Assembly (NCBI RefSeq): GCF_019711635.1
Contig: NZ_JAIGNT010000005.1
Span: 62,001 to 126,000, forward strand
Reading direction: 5' to 3'
DNA from: Qipengyuania huizhouensis
GTDB taxonomy: Bacteria > Pseudomonadota > Alphaproteobacteria > Sphingomonadales > Sphingomonadaceae
DNA length: 64,000 nt
Of this stretch, positions 1-8,893 are shown piece after piece (positions within the stretch are counted from its first letter, which is position 1; each line of letters begins with the position of its first letter). The position numbers and the translations under genes were made by a program. The notes beneath the pieces are model-generated. The model was not told the DNA's origin, searched no databases, and saw only the letters and a program-made list of their open reading frames with translations.

Positions 1-211
1 CGCCCATCTTTCCGGGTACTCCGGTGTTTTCCATGATGTCCATCTTGGCGATAGTCACCTTGTCGGCCAGCTCGTCCGAAAGTTCTTCCAGCGCCGGAGC
101 GATCATCTTGCACGGCCCGCACCATTCGGCCCAGAAATCCACGAGGACGGGCTTGTCGCTATCGAGAACGTCTGTCTGGAAGCCTTCGTCGGTGACGTTG
201 ATCGTGGCCAT
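1..211 (-). CDS. trxA: Thioredoxin (5' part, cut by left edge)
   Basis: Thioredoxin is a small cytoplasmic disulfide reductase that passes electrons from thioredoxin reductase to enzymes such as ribonucleotide reductase and peroxiredoxins. Only the first 70 codons are present; the 3' end lies beyond the left edge. The reading starts [11 protein letters not shown], and the active-site motif WCGPC lies at residues 30-34 (Cys31, Cys34) within the family pattern [17 protein letters not shown] sits 6 bases before the ATG. It lies 53 bases downstream of addA on the same strand, so it may be read through from the add genes or have its own promoter. The family call is firm. Confidence 0.95.
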   Translation of the reverse strand, partial: MATINVTDEGFQTDVLDSDKPVLVDFWAEWCGPCKMIAPALEELSDELADKVTIAKMDIMENTGVPGKMG

Positions 212-264
212 GGGATACTCCTGAAGTCTGATGTCTTGCCCGTTCATATGGGCGCGGGGGTCAA

Positions 265-3200
265 TTACTCAACGGTGCTCACAGGAAAGCTTTCCTGCCG
301 ATCCGCAAACGCGGCCTTGTAAGCGGCGAGTTTATCGGCAGGCAAGGCGATGAGTTGCGGCGTCTGGGTATAGAGCACGGCGGCCTCGACCGGGCGCCCG
401 GGATAGATCGCTTCAAGCGCCGCGACATAGGCGGCCATCTGGCGCATGGTGCTGTCGGGTATGGTGTCTATCGAGGTCGGCGGGCGGCGGGCGGTCTTGA
501 AATCGACCACCACCACTTTTTCGCTTGTCACCAGCAGCCGGTCGGCCGTACCCATGACGACCTGCCCATCGACCGTGGCGGCAAGCGGGATTTCCGCCAG
601 CGCTCCCGTTCCGAAAATCTCGGCGAAGCCGGGTTCGGCAAGCACGGCAAGCGCGCGGGCGAGCATTTCCTCCCGTTCTTCCTCCGCCAGATCGGGTGCC
701 TGATGTGCGAGCCAGGCACGCGCCCGCTCTTCGCGTTTATCACTCGTCACCTCGGGCAGGCGTTCGAGCAGCGCGTGGATCAGCACGCCGCGTCGCGCAG
801 CCCCTGCCGCCACTTCGGGCGGGAGCGGCGGATCGCTGCCTTCGACCTCTCCAAGGCCCGATGGCGCAAGCGGACGCGGCGGGCGCGGCTCAGGGCCGAC
901 GGGCTGCCGGGCCCAGTCGGGCAGTTCCAAGACAGGTGCAGCCGCGCGCTTGTCCGTAGGCGATACGGAAGGCGCGCGTTCGCCCACTTCCCAGCGCGCC
1001 CCCCAGATCGGGTCTTCAAGCGCCGCATCGGCATCGAACAACGCCGCCAGCCGCGCATACCAGCTGTCTTCATGCGGACCGTTCTTCGCATCGCGCGGGC
1101 CGAGCGAGCCGCCGATGAACAGCGCTTCCTCCGCGCGGGTCATGGCGACATAGAGCAATCGCCAATGTTCCTGCATCGAGCGTGCGGCATTCGCTTCCTC
1201 CACCGCGCGCACCGGGCCGACCTTTTCGTCCTTGGTCAGCGAAGGAAGCGGGATGACGTTGCTCTCGGCCGAGCCGAGCGGTGTTTCCTCCAGCGACAGA
1301 TCGCCCGAGGCATCAGGACGGATCGCCGCATCGGCGAGAATCACGATGGGAGCCTGCAATCCCTTCGAGCCGTGCACGGTCATGACGCGGACCTGATCAC
1401 CGCCCTCACCCGCTTCGCGCTTCAGCTCGCCATCGCCCGCATCGAACCAGCGAATGAAACCCTGCAGGCTTGCCACATGGCTGCTGGCATAGGCATTGGC
1501 CGCGTTGAGCAGTTCGTCCACCGGGTCGTTCGCCTCGCGTCCCAGTCTTGCGACCAGCTTGCGTCGTCCATCCATCGGGCCGACGAGAATCCAGTGCAGC
1601 AATTGCTGCGGACTGTCGAAATCGGCGCGGCGGAGAATTTCGCGCAAAGTGTGGACGGTCTGCGCCACGAGCGGCTCGCCCGAACCGCGCAGATGCTCCC
1701 ACAAGCGGATGCCCTTTTCACGCCAGCCATAGGCGAGCAGGTCTTCCTGGCTCCAGCCGATCAGCGGCGAAACGAGGAGGTTGGCGAGGGTGAGATCGTC
1801 CAGCGGCTGCGCGGCGAAACGGATTGCCGCCATCAGATCCTTTACCGCCAGCGGATTGCCGAGCCTGAGCCGGTCGACACCCGCCACCGGCACGCCATGC
1901 GCATAGAGACGCGCGACGATCAGCGAGGCAAGCTCGCGCCGCTTTTGCACCAGCACCATGACATCACCCGCGCCTGCGCGGCGGGGCCTGTCACCCTTGA
2001 CCAGCGTAAAGCCTTCGCCCTTGGGATCGAGCCATTCGGCGACCTGCCGCGCGATCCGATCCGCGATCAGCCGGTCGTGCCGGGCGAGCCAGCCGTTCTC
2101 CTGCTCGCCGTCGTCATCCTCGCCCTCCGCAACGCGGACATCCTTCCACAGCGTGACGAGACCGGGCGTTTCGCTGCCGATATGTTCGCCATCGCTCTTC
2201 TCGAGGCCCAGACCCTCCGGCCCGATCGTGCGGATCGCATCGTCGACGAAGTTGAGCACGGTCTGGTTGGTGCGATAGCTGCGCTCGAGGTCGAATTCGC
2301 GTAATCGCCCCGCATTCACATCGGCGCGCGCCTGTTCGGCGGCGAGGGCTGCGGCTTCCATTCGCTCACGGAAATAGTCGCGCGCTTCGCGGAAGTTTTC
2401 CGGGTTGGTGCCCTGGAAACCGAAGATCGCCTGCTTGTAGTCGCCAACGGTGAAGATGGTTCGCACGGCATTCCCATGCGCGCCCAGCCCGTCGAAATAA
2501 TCGTCCGTCAGGGCCTTCACGATGGCCCATTGCGCGCGGTTGGTATCCTGCGCTTCATCGACGAGGATATGATCGAAGCTGCGGTCGAGCTTGTAGCGGA
2601 TCCAGTCGGCCATCTGGCTGGAGGAGAGCAGCCGCGCGGCGCGGTGAATGAGATCGTCGAAATCGACGAGGCCTTCGCGTGCCTTGGCCTCTTCCCAGCG
2701 CCGGGCGAAAGCGCGGCCGGCGGTCAATTGCGGCGCGAGGAAGGCAGCGAGATCGAGCAGGGAGGCACGTTCACGCACCTGTTCGACCCCCTCCACCACA
2801 CGGGCGATATGGAGGCCGTAGGAGGGATCGACCTTTTCGAGATTCGACAGGCGGCTCGGCTCCCCCTTCTTGGTCAGCAGCGTGCCGAGGAACTGGTCGA
2901 TCCGCGCAAGGCGTTCGCCCTCACCCGCCGCCAGCCACCCGGCAGCGAAATCGGCATTGTCGAGACCCGTCTTGCTGCCCCAATCCGCATTGATACGGCT
3001 GCAGGCGAGCAGGTCGGCGACAGGGAACACGTCATCCGAACAGGCGTCCGCCACCCAGCCTTCGTCCGCATCGACCGGGATACCCAGCAGGCGGCGTACC
3101 GGCTGATCTAGGCCATTCTGCCAGCCCGGTTGGTCCCACAATTCCTTGTGGCGCGCGCAGCGCATGAGCCAGCCGAGCACCGCATCGGGGCCCTTGCGGC

Positions 3201-3744
3201 GGCTCATTTCGGCTACTGCCTCGCGAATCTGCGCATCGCCCTGCGCCAGCAGGTCGGAGAGCACGTCGCGGCTGAGCAGGTCGCGGTCGCGGTCTTCCAT
3301 CGGCTGGCTGCCGGGGAGCACGCCCGCCTCGCTCGGAAAGGCGCCGAGAAGATATTGGGCGAAGGCGTGAATCGTATCGATGCGCAGGCCGCCGCCCGGG
3401 CAATCGAGCACGCGGGCGAAGAGCGAGCGGGCGCGCGCCTGCGTTTCGGGATCGATGGACGCGCCGAGATGGCCCAGTTCCTTCGCCAGTTGCCCCGCGT
3501 CCATGCGTACCCAGCGCGCAAGCACCGCGTTGACGCGCACCGCCATCTCCGCCGCGCCCGCTTTGGTGAAGGTGAGGCAGAGGATCTGCGAGGGGTCTGC
3601 ACCCGGCTGGAGCAGCAGCCGCAGCACTCGTGCGGAAAGGACCTGCGTCTTGCCCGTCCCGGCGCTGGCGGAAAGCCAGACGCTTTCCAGCGGGTTCACG
3701 CTAAGGCCTTGCGCACCCTCGAGGGGATAGACCTTGCCGCTCAT
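265..3744 (-). CDS. addA: Double-strand break repair helicase-nuclease AddA
   Basis: AddA is the UvrD-like 3'-5' helicase and nuclease subunit of the AddAB complex. AddAB resects double-strand breaks and prepares 3' tails for RecA, replacing RecBCD in alphaproteobacteria. The 1159-residue protein has a Walker A motif SAGTGKT at residues 27-33, a helicase motif II reading VDEAQDTN at about residue 394, and a later GxLxHxLLE-type start to the nuclease domain. A PD-(D/E)xK core reading [11 protein letters not shown] lies near the C-terminus. The length is normal for alphaproteobacterial AddA (about 1100-1200). Its ATG overlaps the addB stop as ATGA, which argues for translational coupling of the two subunits. 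A long plus-strand frame opposite it is a GC-driven shadow. Confidence 0.96.
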   Translation of the reverse strand: MSGKVYPLEGAQGLSVNPLESVWLSASAGTGKTQVLSARVLRLLLQPGADPSQILCLTFTKAGAAEMAVRVNAVLARWVRMDAGQLAKELGHLGASIDPETQARARSLFARVLDCPGGGLRIDTIHAFAQYLLGAFPSEAGVLPGSQPMEDRDRDLLSRDVLSDLLAQGDAQIREAVAEMSRRKGPDAVLGWLMRCARHKELWDQPGWQNGLDQPVRRLLGIPVDADEGWVADACSDDVFPVADLLACSRINADWGSKTGLDNADFAAGWLAAGEGERLARIDQFLGTLLTKKGEPSRLSNLEKVDPSYGLHIARVVEGVEQVRERASLLDLAAFLAPQLTAGRAFARRWEEAKAREGLVDFDDLIHRAARLLSSSQMADWIRYKLDRSFDHILVDEAQDTNRAQWAIVKALTDDYFDGLGAHGNAVRTIFTVGDYKQAIFGFQGTNPENFREARDYFRERMEAAALAAEQARADVNAGRLREFDLERSYRTNQTVLNFVDDAIRTIGPEGLGLEKSDGEHIGSETPGLVTLWKDVRVAEGEDDDGEQENGWLARHDRLIADRIARQVAEWLDPKGEGFTLVKGDRPRRAGAGDVMVLVQKRRELASLIVARLYAHGVPVAGVDRLRLGNPLAVKDLMAAIRFAAQPLDDLTLANLLVSPLIGWSQEDLLAYGWREKGIRLWEHLRGSGEPLVAQTVHTLREILRRADFDSPQQLLHWILVGPMDGRRKLVARLGREANDPVDELLNAANAYASSHVASLQGFIRWFDAGDGELKREAGEGGDQVRVMTVHGSKGLQAPIVILADAAIRPDASGDLSLEETPLGSAESNVIPLPSLTKDEKVGPVRAVEEANAARSMQEHWRLLYVAMTRAEEALFIGGSLGPRDAKNGPHEDSWYARLAALFDADAALEDPIWGARWEVGERAPSVSPTDKRAAAPVLELPDWARQPVGPEPRPPRPLAPSGLGEVEGSDPPLPPEVAAGAARRGVLIHALLERLPEVTSDKREERARAWLAHQAPDLAEEEREEMLARALAVLAEPGFAEIFGTGALAEIPLAATVDGQVVMGTADRLLVTSEKVVVVDFKTARRPPTSIDTIPDSTMRQMAAYVAALEAIYPGRPVEAAVLYTQTPQLIALPADKLAAYKAAFADRQESFPVSTVE

Positions 3745-6700
3745 GGCGCATCCCCCTCATCGGCCTGGCGCGGGAGCCATTCTTCGAGCCGCATCAGCTG
3801 GTCATATGTGTCGTAGGCCGGATAGTCGGGATTCTCGCGCGCGGTGAACGGCGCATCGCCCTTGATGTATTTGCCGATGGCCTCGCCCAGTTTCGCGCGG
3901 GTCAGCGGGAGGAATTCTTCCGGTTCGATGCCGCTACGCTTCTTGCCCACCTTCAGCGGCACCTCGACATAGCCGAAGCCGTGCGGGTTATCGTCCTTCG
4001 CGCGGCCAAGCGCCCAGTATTCATACGCGCCCGGCTGCCCCGGCGCATCCGTGAAGCCGTCCTGTTCGGCGATCAGCCCGAGGATGCCGAGCTGGAGCGC
4101 GAAGCCCTGCTCCACCATGGTCGCGCTGGGCGGCTTGCCGGTCTTGTAATCGACGATGGCGAGGCTGCTATCCTCCAGCCGGTCGATCCGGTCGGCGCGG
4201 CCGTGGACGAAGACATCCTCGAAATGCATCGAGCCCTTCGCTTCGACCGCCAAAACCTTGCGATCCGAATAGTTTGTGACAGTTTCCTCGATCCATTCGA
4301 GCGCCTTCTGCAGGCGCGGCTGCCAAAGACCTCGGACCAGCGGATCGGCGTTCTCCTCGTCGAGCACCTGCTCCATGATAGGCGCGATCCGCGCTGCGGG
4401 ATCGACTTTCTGCGCCTTGTGCCAGCGCTCGAGGATTTCATGCGCGATATTGCCCTGCCACAGCGGATTCGGATCGGCATCGAGCGCATCCAGATCGGAC
4501 AGGCCCATGATCTTCTGCGCGAAGAACTGGTATGGGTCGCCCAGCAGCCTATCGAGCGCGGTGGCGGAAATGTCGACGTCGCGCTGCTGCGGAGTGGGCC
4601 TGGGCATGGGGCGCGGGTAATCGGGGGCGGGCTCGGCACGGGTCATGGCGCGAGCGAGCGCGATGGTTTCGCTGTCCTGATGGCGAGGCAGGAGGTCGCC
4701 GAGCAGCGCCTGCACGCGCAGGAGGAAGCGGCTGGGAATAGCAGGGCCGCCCTCGTCGCGGTTCGATCGGCTCAAGACCACTTCGGGCGCACCCATCGCG
4801 CCCGCCAGGTCATGCGCGGATAGACCGATGCGAAAGTCCCCACCCGGCACCCCAAGCGCACGCAGGACCGGCGGGGCGAGCAAGGCATCGATACTCCCCC
4901 GCGCAGGCCACACCCCCTCGTTCAGGCCAGCACAGATCACGAGGTCCGCCCGGTTCATCCGCGCTTCGAGCAGGCCCAGCACCTGCACCCGCGCATGGCC
5001 GCCATAGGGCGGGCGCACCGCACGTTCTTCCATCGCATCGGCAAGCACCGCGGCGACATCGCGGGGGGCGACGGCAAAACCGGATTCGCGTGCGTGGAGA
5101 CGAAATTCCTCGACGAATCCGGCGAGCGTGCGGCCATCTTCCTGCGCCCAGAGCTTTTCGCCGCACAGCGCCTCGGCACTGGCTGCGAGCGTATCGATCA
5201 ATTCGGCGAGGCTGGCGGGCGTTTCACGGTCGATCTCGACCAGCGGAACCAGCCGCTCCTCGGCAATCGCCCACCATTCCGCCATTTCGGGGTGGCGCCG
5301 GGAGAGCCTGGCGATTTCCGCGCGTGCCGGTTCGAGCCCGGGCGTGAGGCGCGGTCCGCGCAATTCGCGCTCCAGCCTGCGCAGGCGCCGCAGCCAGACG
5401 CCGCGCTCCATCCCGCCATCGACCAGTGGGTGACCGAGCAGTGCCATCAGCGGCACCGCCCGCGCGCCTTCGGCCATGACTTCGGCAGCGAGCAGGAAAG
5501 CACGGCCCGCGGCAGTGTGCGAAAGCGGACGTCCGGCGGAATCGTCGGCAACGATGTTCCAGCGCGCGAGGTGATGCACCACGCGCCTTGCAAGCGGGCG
5601 GTCGGGCGTAACCACGGCGACGCGCCTTTCCGGCTCCGCCAGCGCCTTGCGCACCAGCAGCGCGATCGCCTGCGCCTCCTCCTCGGGATTGGCGGCTTCC
5701 ATGATGCGCACGCCGCCAAGGCGACGCTTCTCGGATGGCAGGTCGACCCAGACCTTGCTCGCTTCGGGAGGGAGGAACAGCGCAGAGATCGCATGGCTGC
5801 GCTCGGGCGGCGCAGCGGTCATGCCCTTGCGGTGCCACGGCTGCACTTCCTCGCGCGCCACGCCCATGCGGTTCAGCAGTAGCTTGAGGTGATACTGGGG
5901 ATGCGTCACCGCGTCCTCACGCGCGAAGGCGGTGTCTTCCGGCGTCGGGCGATCGCCTGCGCGGCCAAGCTCGTTCCACACCGCTGCATCCATGGTGAGA
6001 TCGAAATCGGGAAGAATTACCGCACCTTGCGGCAGTTCGCTCACAACCCGTAGCAGCTTGGCGAGCGCGGGCGCGGCGCTGGTGACACCTGCCGCGACGA
6101 TGGGCGATGCGGGCGGGTTCGCCTTCCACGCCTCGCGCGCCTTGTCGAACAGGCGGTTGCGGCGCGCGGCGGCGTCGAGCACATAGTTTTCGCCCAACCA
6201 TGCCAGCCATTTGACCTGGACGTTGGCGAAGAGCCGGATCGAATCCTGCCAGTGCCTCGACAGGTCCGGGAAAATGCCGACGACCTTATCGTCAAGCAGT
6301 TGTTCCGGCCCGACATCCTCGACCAGCAGGCGGTCCATGGTCGCCCCAGCTTCGCGCGCCAGCCGCAGCAATGTCGCGCCCTTGGGAGCTTCTTCCCCCA
6401 TCTCCTCCGCGATCAGGCGGGCAAGCGCGAACATGCGGCGCTGCGGGTCGATGGCGGGCGGGATTTCGCTGGCCCCCAGAGGATCGAGCAGTGGCCCGAT
6501 CGCCTCGTCGAGATCGAGATCGCCCACCACCGCCATGCGCGGCATCAGCAGGCCCGCCCGCCCCTCTTCTCCGGCGTGGCGAATGAAAGCCTCGGACACG
6601 GTGCGCCGCGCGCGGCTGCTTGGCAAAAGCAAGGTGAGCCTCGCCAACCCGAGTTCGGGATCGGAATAACGCGGTACCAGACCCGCGACGAGCGCATCGG

Positions 6701-6758
6701 CAAAGCCCCGGTGCGCGGCTATGGAATAGACACGCGGCCCGGCCCGCCCTTCAGCCAC
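3741..6758 (-). CDS. addB: Double-strand break repair nuclease subunit AddB
   Basis: AddB partners AddA in break resection; its C-terminal nuclease cuts the 5'-ended strand. The 1005-residue protein has the degenerate N-terminal P-loop region typical of alphaproteobacterial AddB (LLPSSRARRTV, about residue 44). Its C-terminal PD-(D/E)xK nuclease shows GRADRIDRL followed by IVDYKTGKPPS. The start is GTG (MAEGRAGPRVYS) and overlaps the murU stop by 8 bases; no ATG lies near it. AddA follows with a 4-base overlap. Identification rests on the nuclease motif, the length and the addA neighbour. Confidence 0.94.
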   Translation of the reverse strand: MAEGRAGPRVYSIAAHRGFADALVAGLVPRYSDPELGLARLTLLLPSSRARRTVSEAFIRHAGEEGRAGLLMPRMAVVGDLDLDEAIGPLLDPLGASEIPPAIDPQRRMFALARLIAEEMGEEAPKGATLLRLAREAGATMDRLLVEDVGPEQLLDDKVVGIFPDLSRHWQDSIRLFANVQVKWLAWLGENYVLDAAARRNRLFDKAREAWKANPPASPIVAAGVTSAAPALAKLLRVVSELPQGAVILPDFDLTMDAAVWNELGRAGDRPTPEDTAFAREDAVTHPQYHLKLLLNRMGVAREEVQPWHRKGMTAAPPERSHAISALFLPPEASKVWVDLPSEKRRLGGVRIMEAANPEEEAQAIALLVRKALAEPERRVAVVTPDRPLARRVVHHLARWNIVADDSAGRPLSHTAAGRAFLLAAEVMAEGARAVPLMALLGHPLVDGGMERGVWLRRLRRLERELRGPRLTPGLEPARAEIARLSRRHPEMAEWWAIAEERLVPLVEIDRETPASLAELIDTLAASAEALCGEKLWAQEDGRTLAGFVEEFRLHARESGFAVAPRDVAAVLADAMEERAVRPPYGGHARVQVLGLLEARMNRADLVICAGLNEGVWPARGSIDALLAPPVLRALGVPGGDFRIGLSAHDLAGAMGAPEVVLSRSNRDEGGPAIPSRFLLRVQALLGDLLPRHQDSETIALARAMTRAEPAPDYPRPMPRPTPQQRDVDISATALDRLLGDPYQFFAQKIMGLSDLDALDADPNPLWQGNIAHEILERWHKAQKVDPAARIAPIMEQVLDEENADPLVRGLWQPRLQKALEWIEETVTNYSDRKVLAVEAKGSMHFEDVFVHGRADRIDRLEDSSLAIVDYKTGKPPSATMVEQGFALQLGILGLIAEQDGFTDAPGQPGAYEYWALGRAKDDNPHGFGYVEVPLKVGKKRSGIEPEEFLPLTRAKLGEAIGKYIKGDAPFTARENPDYPAYDTYDQLMRLEEWLPRQADEGDAP

Positions 6759-7473
6759 CCGTCAGGGCCTCTTCGGTCGGTCTGATGTGTGCGGGCGTGC
6801 CGACTTCGTACCACATGCCGGTGAAGGCGACGCCGTAAAGGCGGCCTTCCCCGATAGCGCGGTCCCACAGGATATTGGTCGAGAACTTGCCCTCGGGCGC
6901 ATCGCGCAGGAGACGGTGCGAAACGAGCTGGATGCCAGTGTAGATGAAGGGCGCGATGCGGCCCGGCAACTTGCGCGTAAGTCGACCCGCACCGTCCATG
7001 TAGAAATCGCCCGTACCGTCGAAATTCTTTGCCCGGGCATGCGTCACCACCAGCAGCAGCGCGTCCATCTTCTCAGGATCCCAGGCATCGGAAAGATCGG
7101 CGAAGGCATTGCGCGGCCCGTCAAGCCAGACGCTATCCGCATTGCAGGCGTAGAACGGATCGGGCAGCAGGCCGGCGTCATTGGCCTTCACCATGCCGCC
7201 GCCGGTCTCGAGCAATTCCTCGCGCTCGTCCGAAAAACTCACCGCCGGACATTTTCGTGGCTTCAAATGCGCTTCGATCGATTCGGCGAGATAGTGGACA
7301 TTGACCACCGCCTTCTCGACTCCCGCATCCTCCAGCCGGTCGAGTGCACGATCGATCAAAGGCTTCCCGGCGACGCGAACCATCGGCTTGGGCGTGGAGG
7401 CCGTGAGCGGCCGCATACGCTTGCCGAGACCAGCAGCCATCAGCATTGCCGTATCGGTGACAAGTTTGCTCAA
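6751..7473 (-). CDS. murU: N-acetylmuramate-1-phosphate uridylyltransferase-like nucleotidyltransferase
   Basis: This is a 240-residue sugar-phosphate nucleotidyltransferase. In the AmgK/MurU route of peptidoglycan recycling, MurU makes UDP-MurNAc from MurNAc alpha-1-phosphate and UTP, bypassing MurA. The N-terminus carries the nucleotide-binding signature MLMAAGLGKRMRPLT, with KPM and an NVHYL stretch after it as in glucose-1-phosphate thymidylyltransferase-type folds. I place the start at TTG (7473), which overlaps the amgK stop as TTGA and has GGTGGAGAG 5 bases upstream. The open frame extends 57 bases further into amgK but lacks a matching ribosome site. The neighbouring kinase makes MurU more likely than a GDP-mannose or generic enzyme; substrate is inferred. 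Confidence 0.85.
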   Translation of the reverse strand: MSKLVTDTAMLMAAGLGKRMRPLTASTPKPMVRVAGKPLIDRALDRLEDAGVEKAVVNVHYLAESIEAHLKPRKCPAVSFSDEREELLETGGGMVKANDAGLLPDPFYACNADSVWLDGPRNAFADLSDAWDPEKMDALLLVVTHARAKNFDGTGDFYMDGAGRLTRKLPGRIAPFIYTGIQLVSHRLLRDAPEGKFSTNILWDRAIGEGRLYGVAFTGMWYEVGTPAHIRPTEEALTGG

Positions 7474-8459
7474 GCGATCTCTCCACCATGGGCATCGCGA
7501 AGCGCCTGCGGGATATTCGCATCGAACCATGCAGCGACCGGCGCCATCGCCTCATGCGCAAGATCGCGCTCCATCGCCTTCCAGACGCGCGGGATCATGC
7601 CGAGATAGCGCGGTTTTCCGTCACGCTTGTAAAGCCGGGTAAAGATGCCGACGATCTTGGCATTCCGCTGCGCGCCGAGCCGCGCGTAATCGGCCTCGAA
7701 ATGCTCGCCGGGATCGGCCGCGGCGCGATAGCGGCATAGCATATCGTGTTCGAGCTGTTCGGATACGTCCCGCCGAGCGTCCTGCAGAAGGCTGACGATG
7801 TCATAGGCGCGATGTCCTACCAGCGCGTCCTGGAAATCGATTAGTCCCTGTTCGCCAGCCAGCTTGCCCTCATCGAGCAGCATGATGTTCTCCGCATGAT
7901 AATCACGCAGGACCGTGACGCCCGGGTCCTGCCGCGGGAGCATTGGCGCGAGCGCCTCCTCCCATGCTCTGGTCCAGCCCGCTTGATCGACACTCAGGCC
8001 GGCTGCAGGGCAATACCATTCGGTGAACAGCGCCGCTTCGCGCTGATAGACCGTCATATCATAGGGCTCGAACGGGCCGGACGGCAGGCGGTGAAGCTGG
8101 ACCAGCGCATCGATCGCCTTGGCGTAGATATCGTGTTCGTCGCCTGGGTGGTCGTCGATCCATTCTTTCATCCGCGTGTCGCCGAAATCTTCCGTCAGCA
8201 CCCAGCCATTGGCGGCGTCCTCGCGGTAAATCTGCGGTCCGCGCAGGCCGTTGTCGTTCAGCCATTTCGCGACATGCAGGAAAGGACGGGGATCTTCATG
8301 CGGCGGCGGCGCATGCATCAGCATCGCGCTTCGGTCGCCTCTACGGATGCGGAAATATCGGCGGAAACTGGCATCCCCGACCAGCGGGGCGATTTCGGCA
8401 CCTTCCCAGCGGCTTGCACCGAGAAAGCCGTGAATGTCTTCGAGTAACGCGTCGCTCAT
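7470..8459 (-). CDS. amgK: Anomeric N-acetylmuramate/N-acetylglucosamine kinase AmgK-like
   Basis: This is a cytoplasmic sugar kinase of the aminoglycoside phosphotransferase fold, 329 residues. AmgK phosphorylates recovered MurNAc at C1 and feeds MurU in cell-wall recycling. The catalytic loop reads LRDYHAENIML, the variant Brenner motif seen in AmgK, followed by LIDFQDALVG in place of the usual DFG-like metal site. I start at ATG 8459 (MSDALLEDIHGF), which overlaps the tsaE stop as ATGA; the frame remains open upstream but that part is tsaE in another frame. A plain phosphotransferase annotation is the alternative, but pairing with a nucleotidyltransferase on the TTGA overlap favours AmgK. 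Confidence 0.86.
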   Translation of the reverse strand: MSDALLEDIHGFLGASRWEGAEIAPLVGDASFRRYFRIRRGDRSAMLMHAPPPHEDPRPFLHVAKWLNDNGLRGPQIYREDAANGWVLTEDFGDTRMKEWIDDHPGDEHDIYAKAIDALVQLHRLPSGPFEPYDMTVYQREAALFTEWYCPAAGLSVDQAGWTRAWEEALAPMLPRQDPGVTVLRDYHAENIMLLDEGKLAGEQGLIDFQDALVGHRAYDIVSLLQDARRDVSEQLEHDMLCRYRAAADPGEHFEADYARLGAQRNAKIVGIFTRLYKRDGKPRYLGMIPRVWKAMERDLAHEAMAPVAAWFDANIPQALRDAHGGEIA

Positions 8460-8893
8460 GGGATGCGGCTTTGCCAAGCCTCGCCCGGCTTCACAATGGC
8501 CTGCCTGCCCTCGCCCACCGTTTCCAGCGCAATTGCGAGACAAGTCGGCTCATGCTCGAAACCGCCCGCATGATCGGGCCATTCTGCGATCAATACGGCT
8601 CCCTCGCGGTAGTCGTCGAGGCCAATCTCCTCGGACTCCGAAGGATGTTCCAGCCGGTAGAAATCGGCATGGACCAGTGGCACCGGCAGATGGTCATAAG
8701 TCTCGACGATGGTGAATGTCGGTGATGGCACTTCGCCTTCGTGCCCAAGCGCGGCAATGATCGCGCGCGCCAATGTCGTCTTCCCCGCTCCCAGACCGCC
8801 GGAAAGCGCCACCACGTCGCCCGGTTCCAGCCTGGCAGCTATGCGCGCACCGAATTCCTGCATGGCGGCAAGGTCGGGAAGAGGAACCGTCAC
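8456..8893 (-). CDS. tsaE: tRNA t6A biosynthesis ATPase TsaE
   Basis: TsaE is the small ATPase that cycles the TsaB-TsaD complex, which adds threonylcarbamoyl to A37 of ANN-decoding tRNAs. The 145-residue protein has Walker A GGLGAGKTT at about residues 32-40, then the family pattern SPTFTIVETYD and HADFYRLE, and the conserved IAEWPDH near residue 103. Start is GTG, overlapping the divL stop as GTGA, and the gene hands over to amgK with an ATGA overlap. Length is normal for the family. Confidence 0.95.
   Translation of the reverse strand: MTVPLPDLAAMQEFGARIAARLEPGDVVALSGGLGAGKTTLARAIIAALGHEGEVPSPTFTIVETYDHLPVPLVHADFYRLEHPSESEEIGLDDYREGAVLIAEWPDHAGGFEHEPTCLAIALETVGEGRQAIVKPGEAWQSRIP

Noticed and set aside
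355..2304. 649-codon plus-strand frame opposite addA
   Set aside because: It is the GC-rich antisense shadow of a gene with clear helicase motifs; it is rich in Arg, His and Pro and has no family resemblance or ribosome site.
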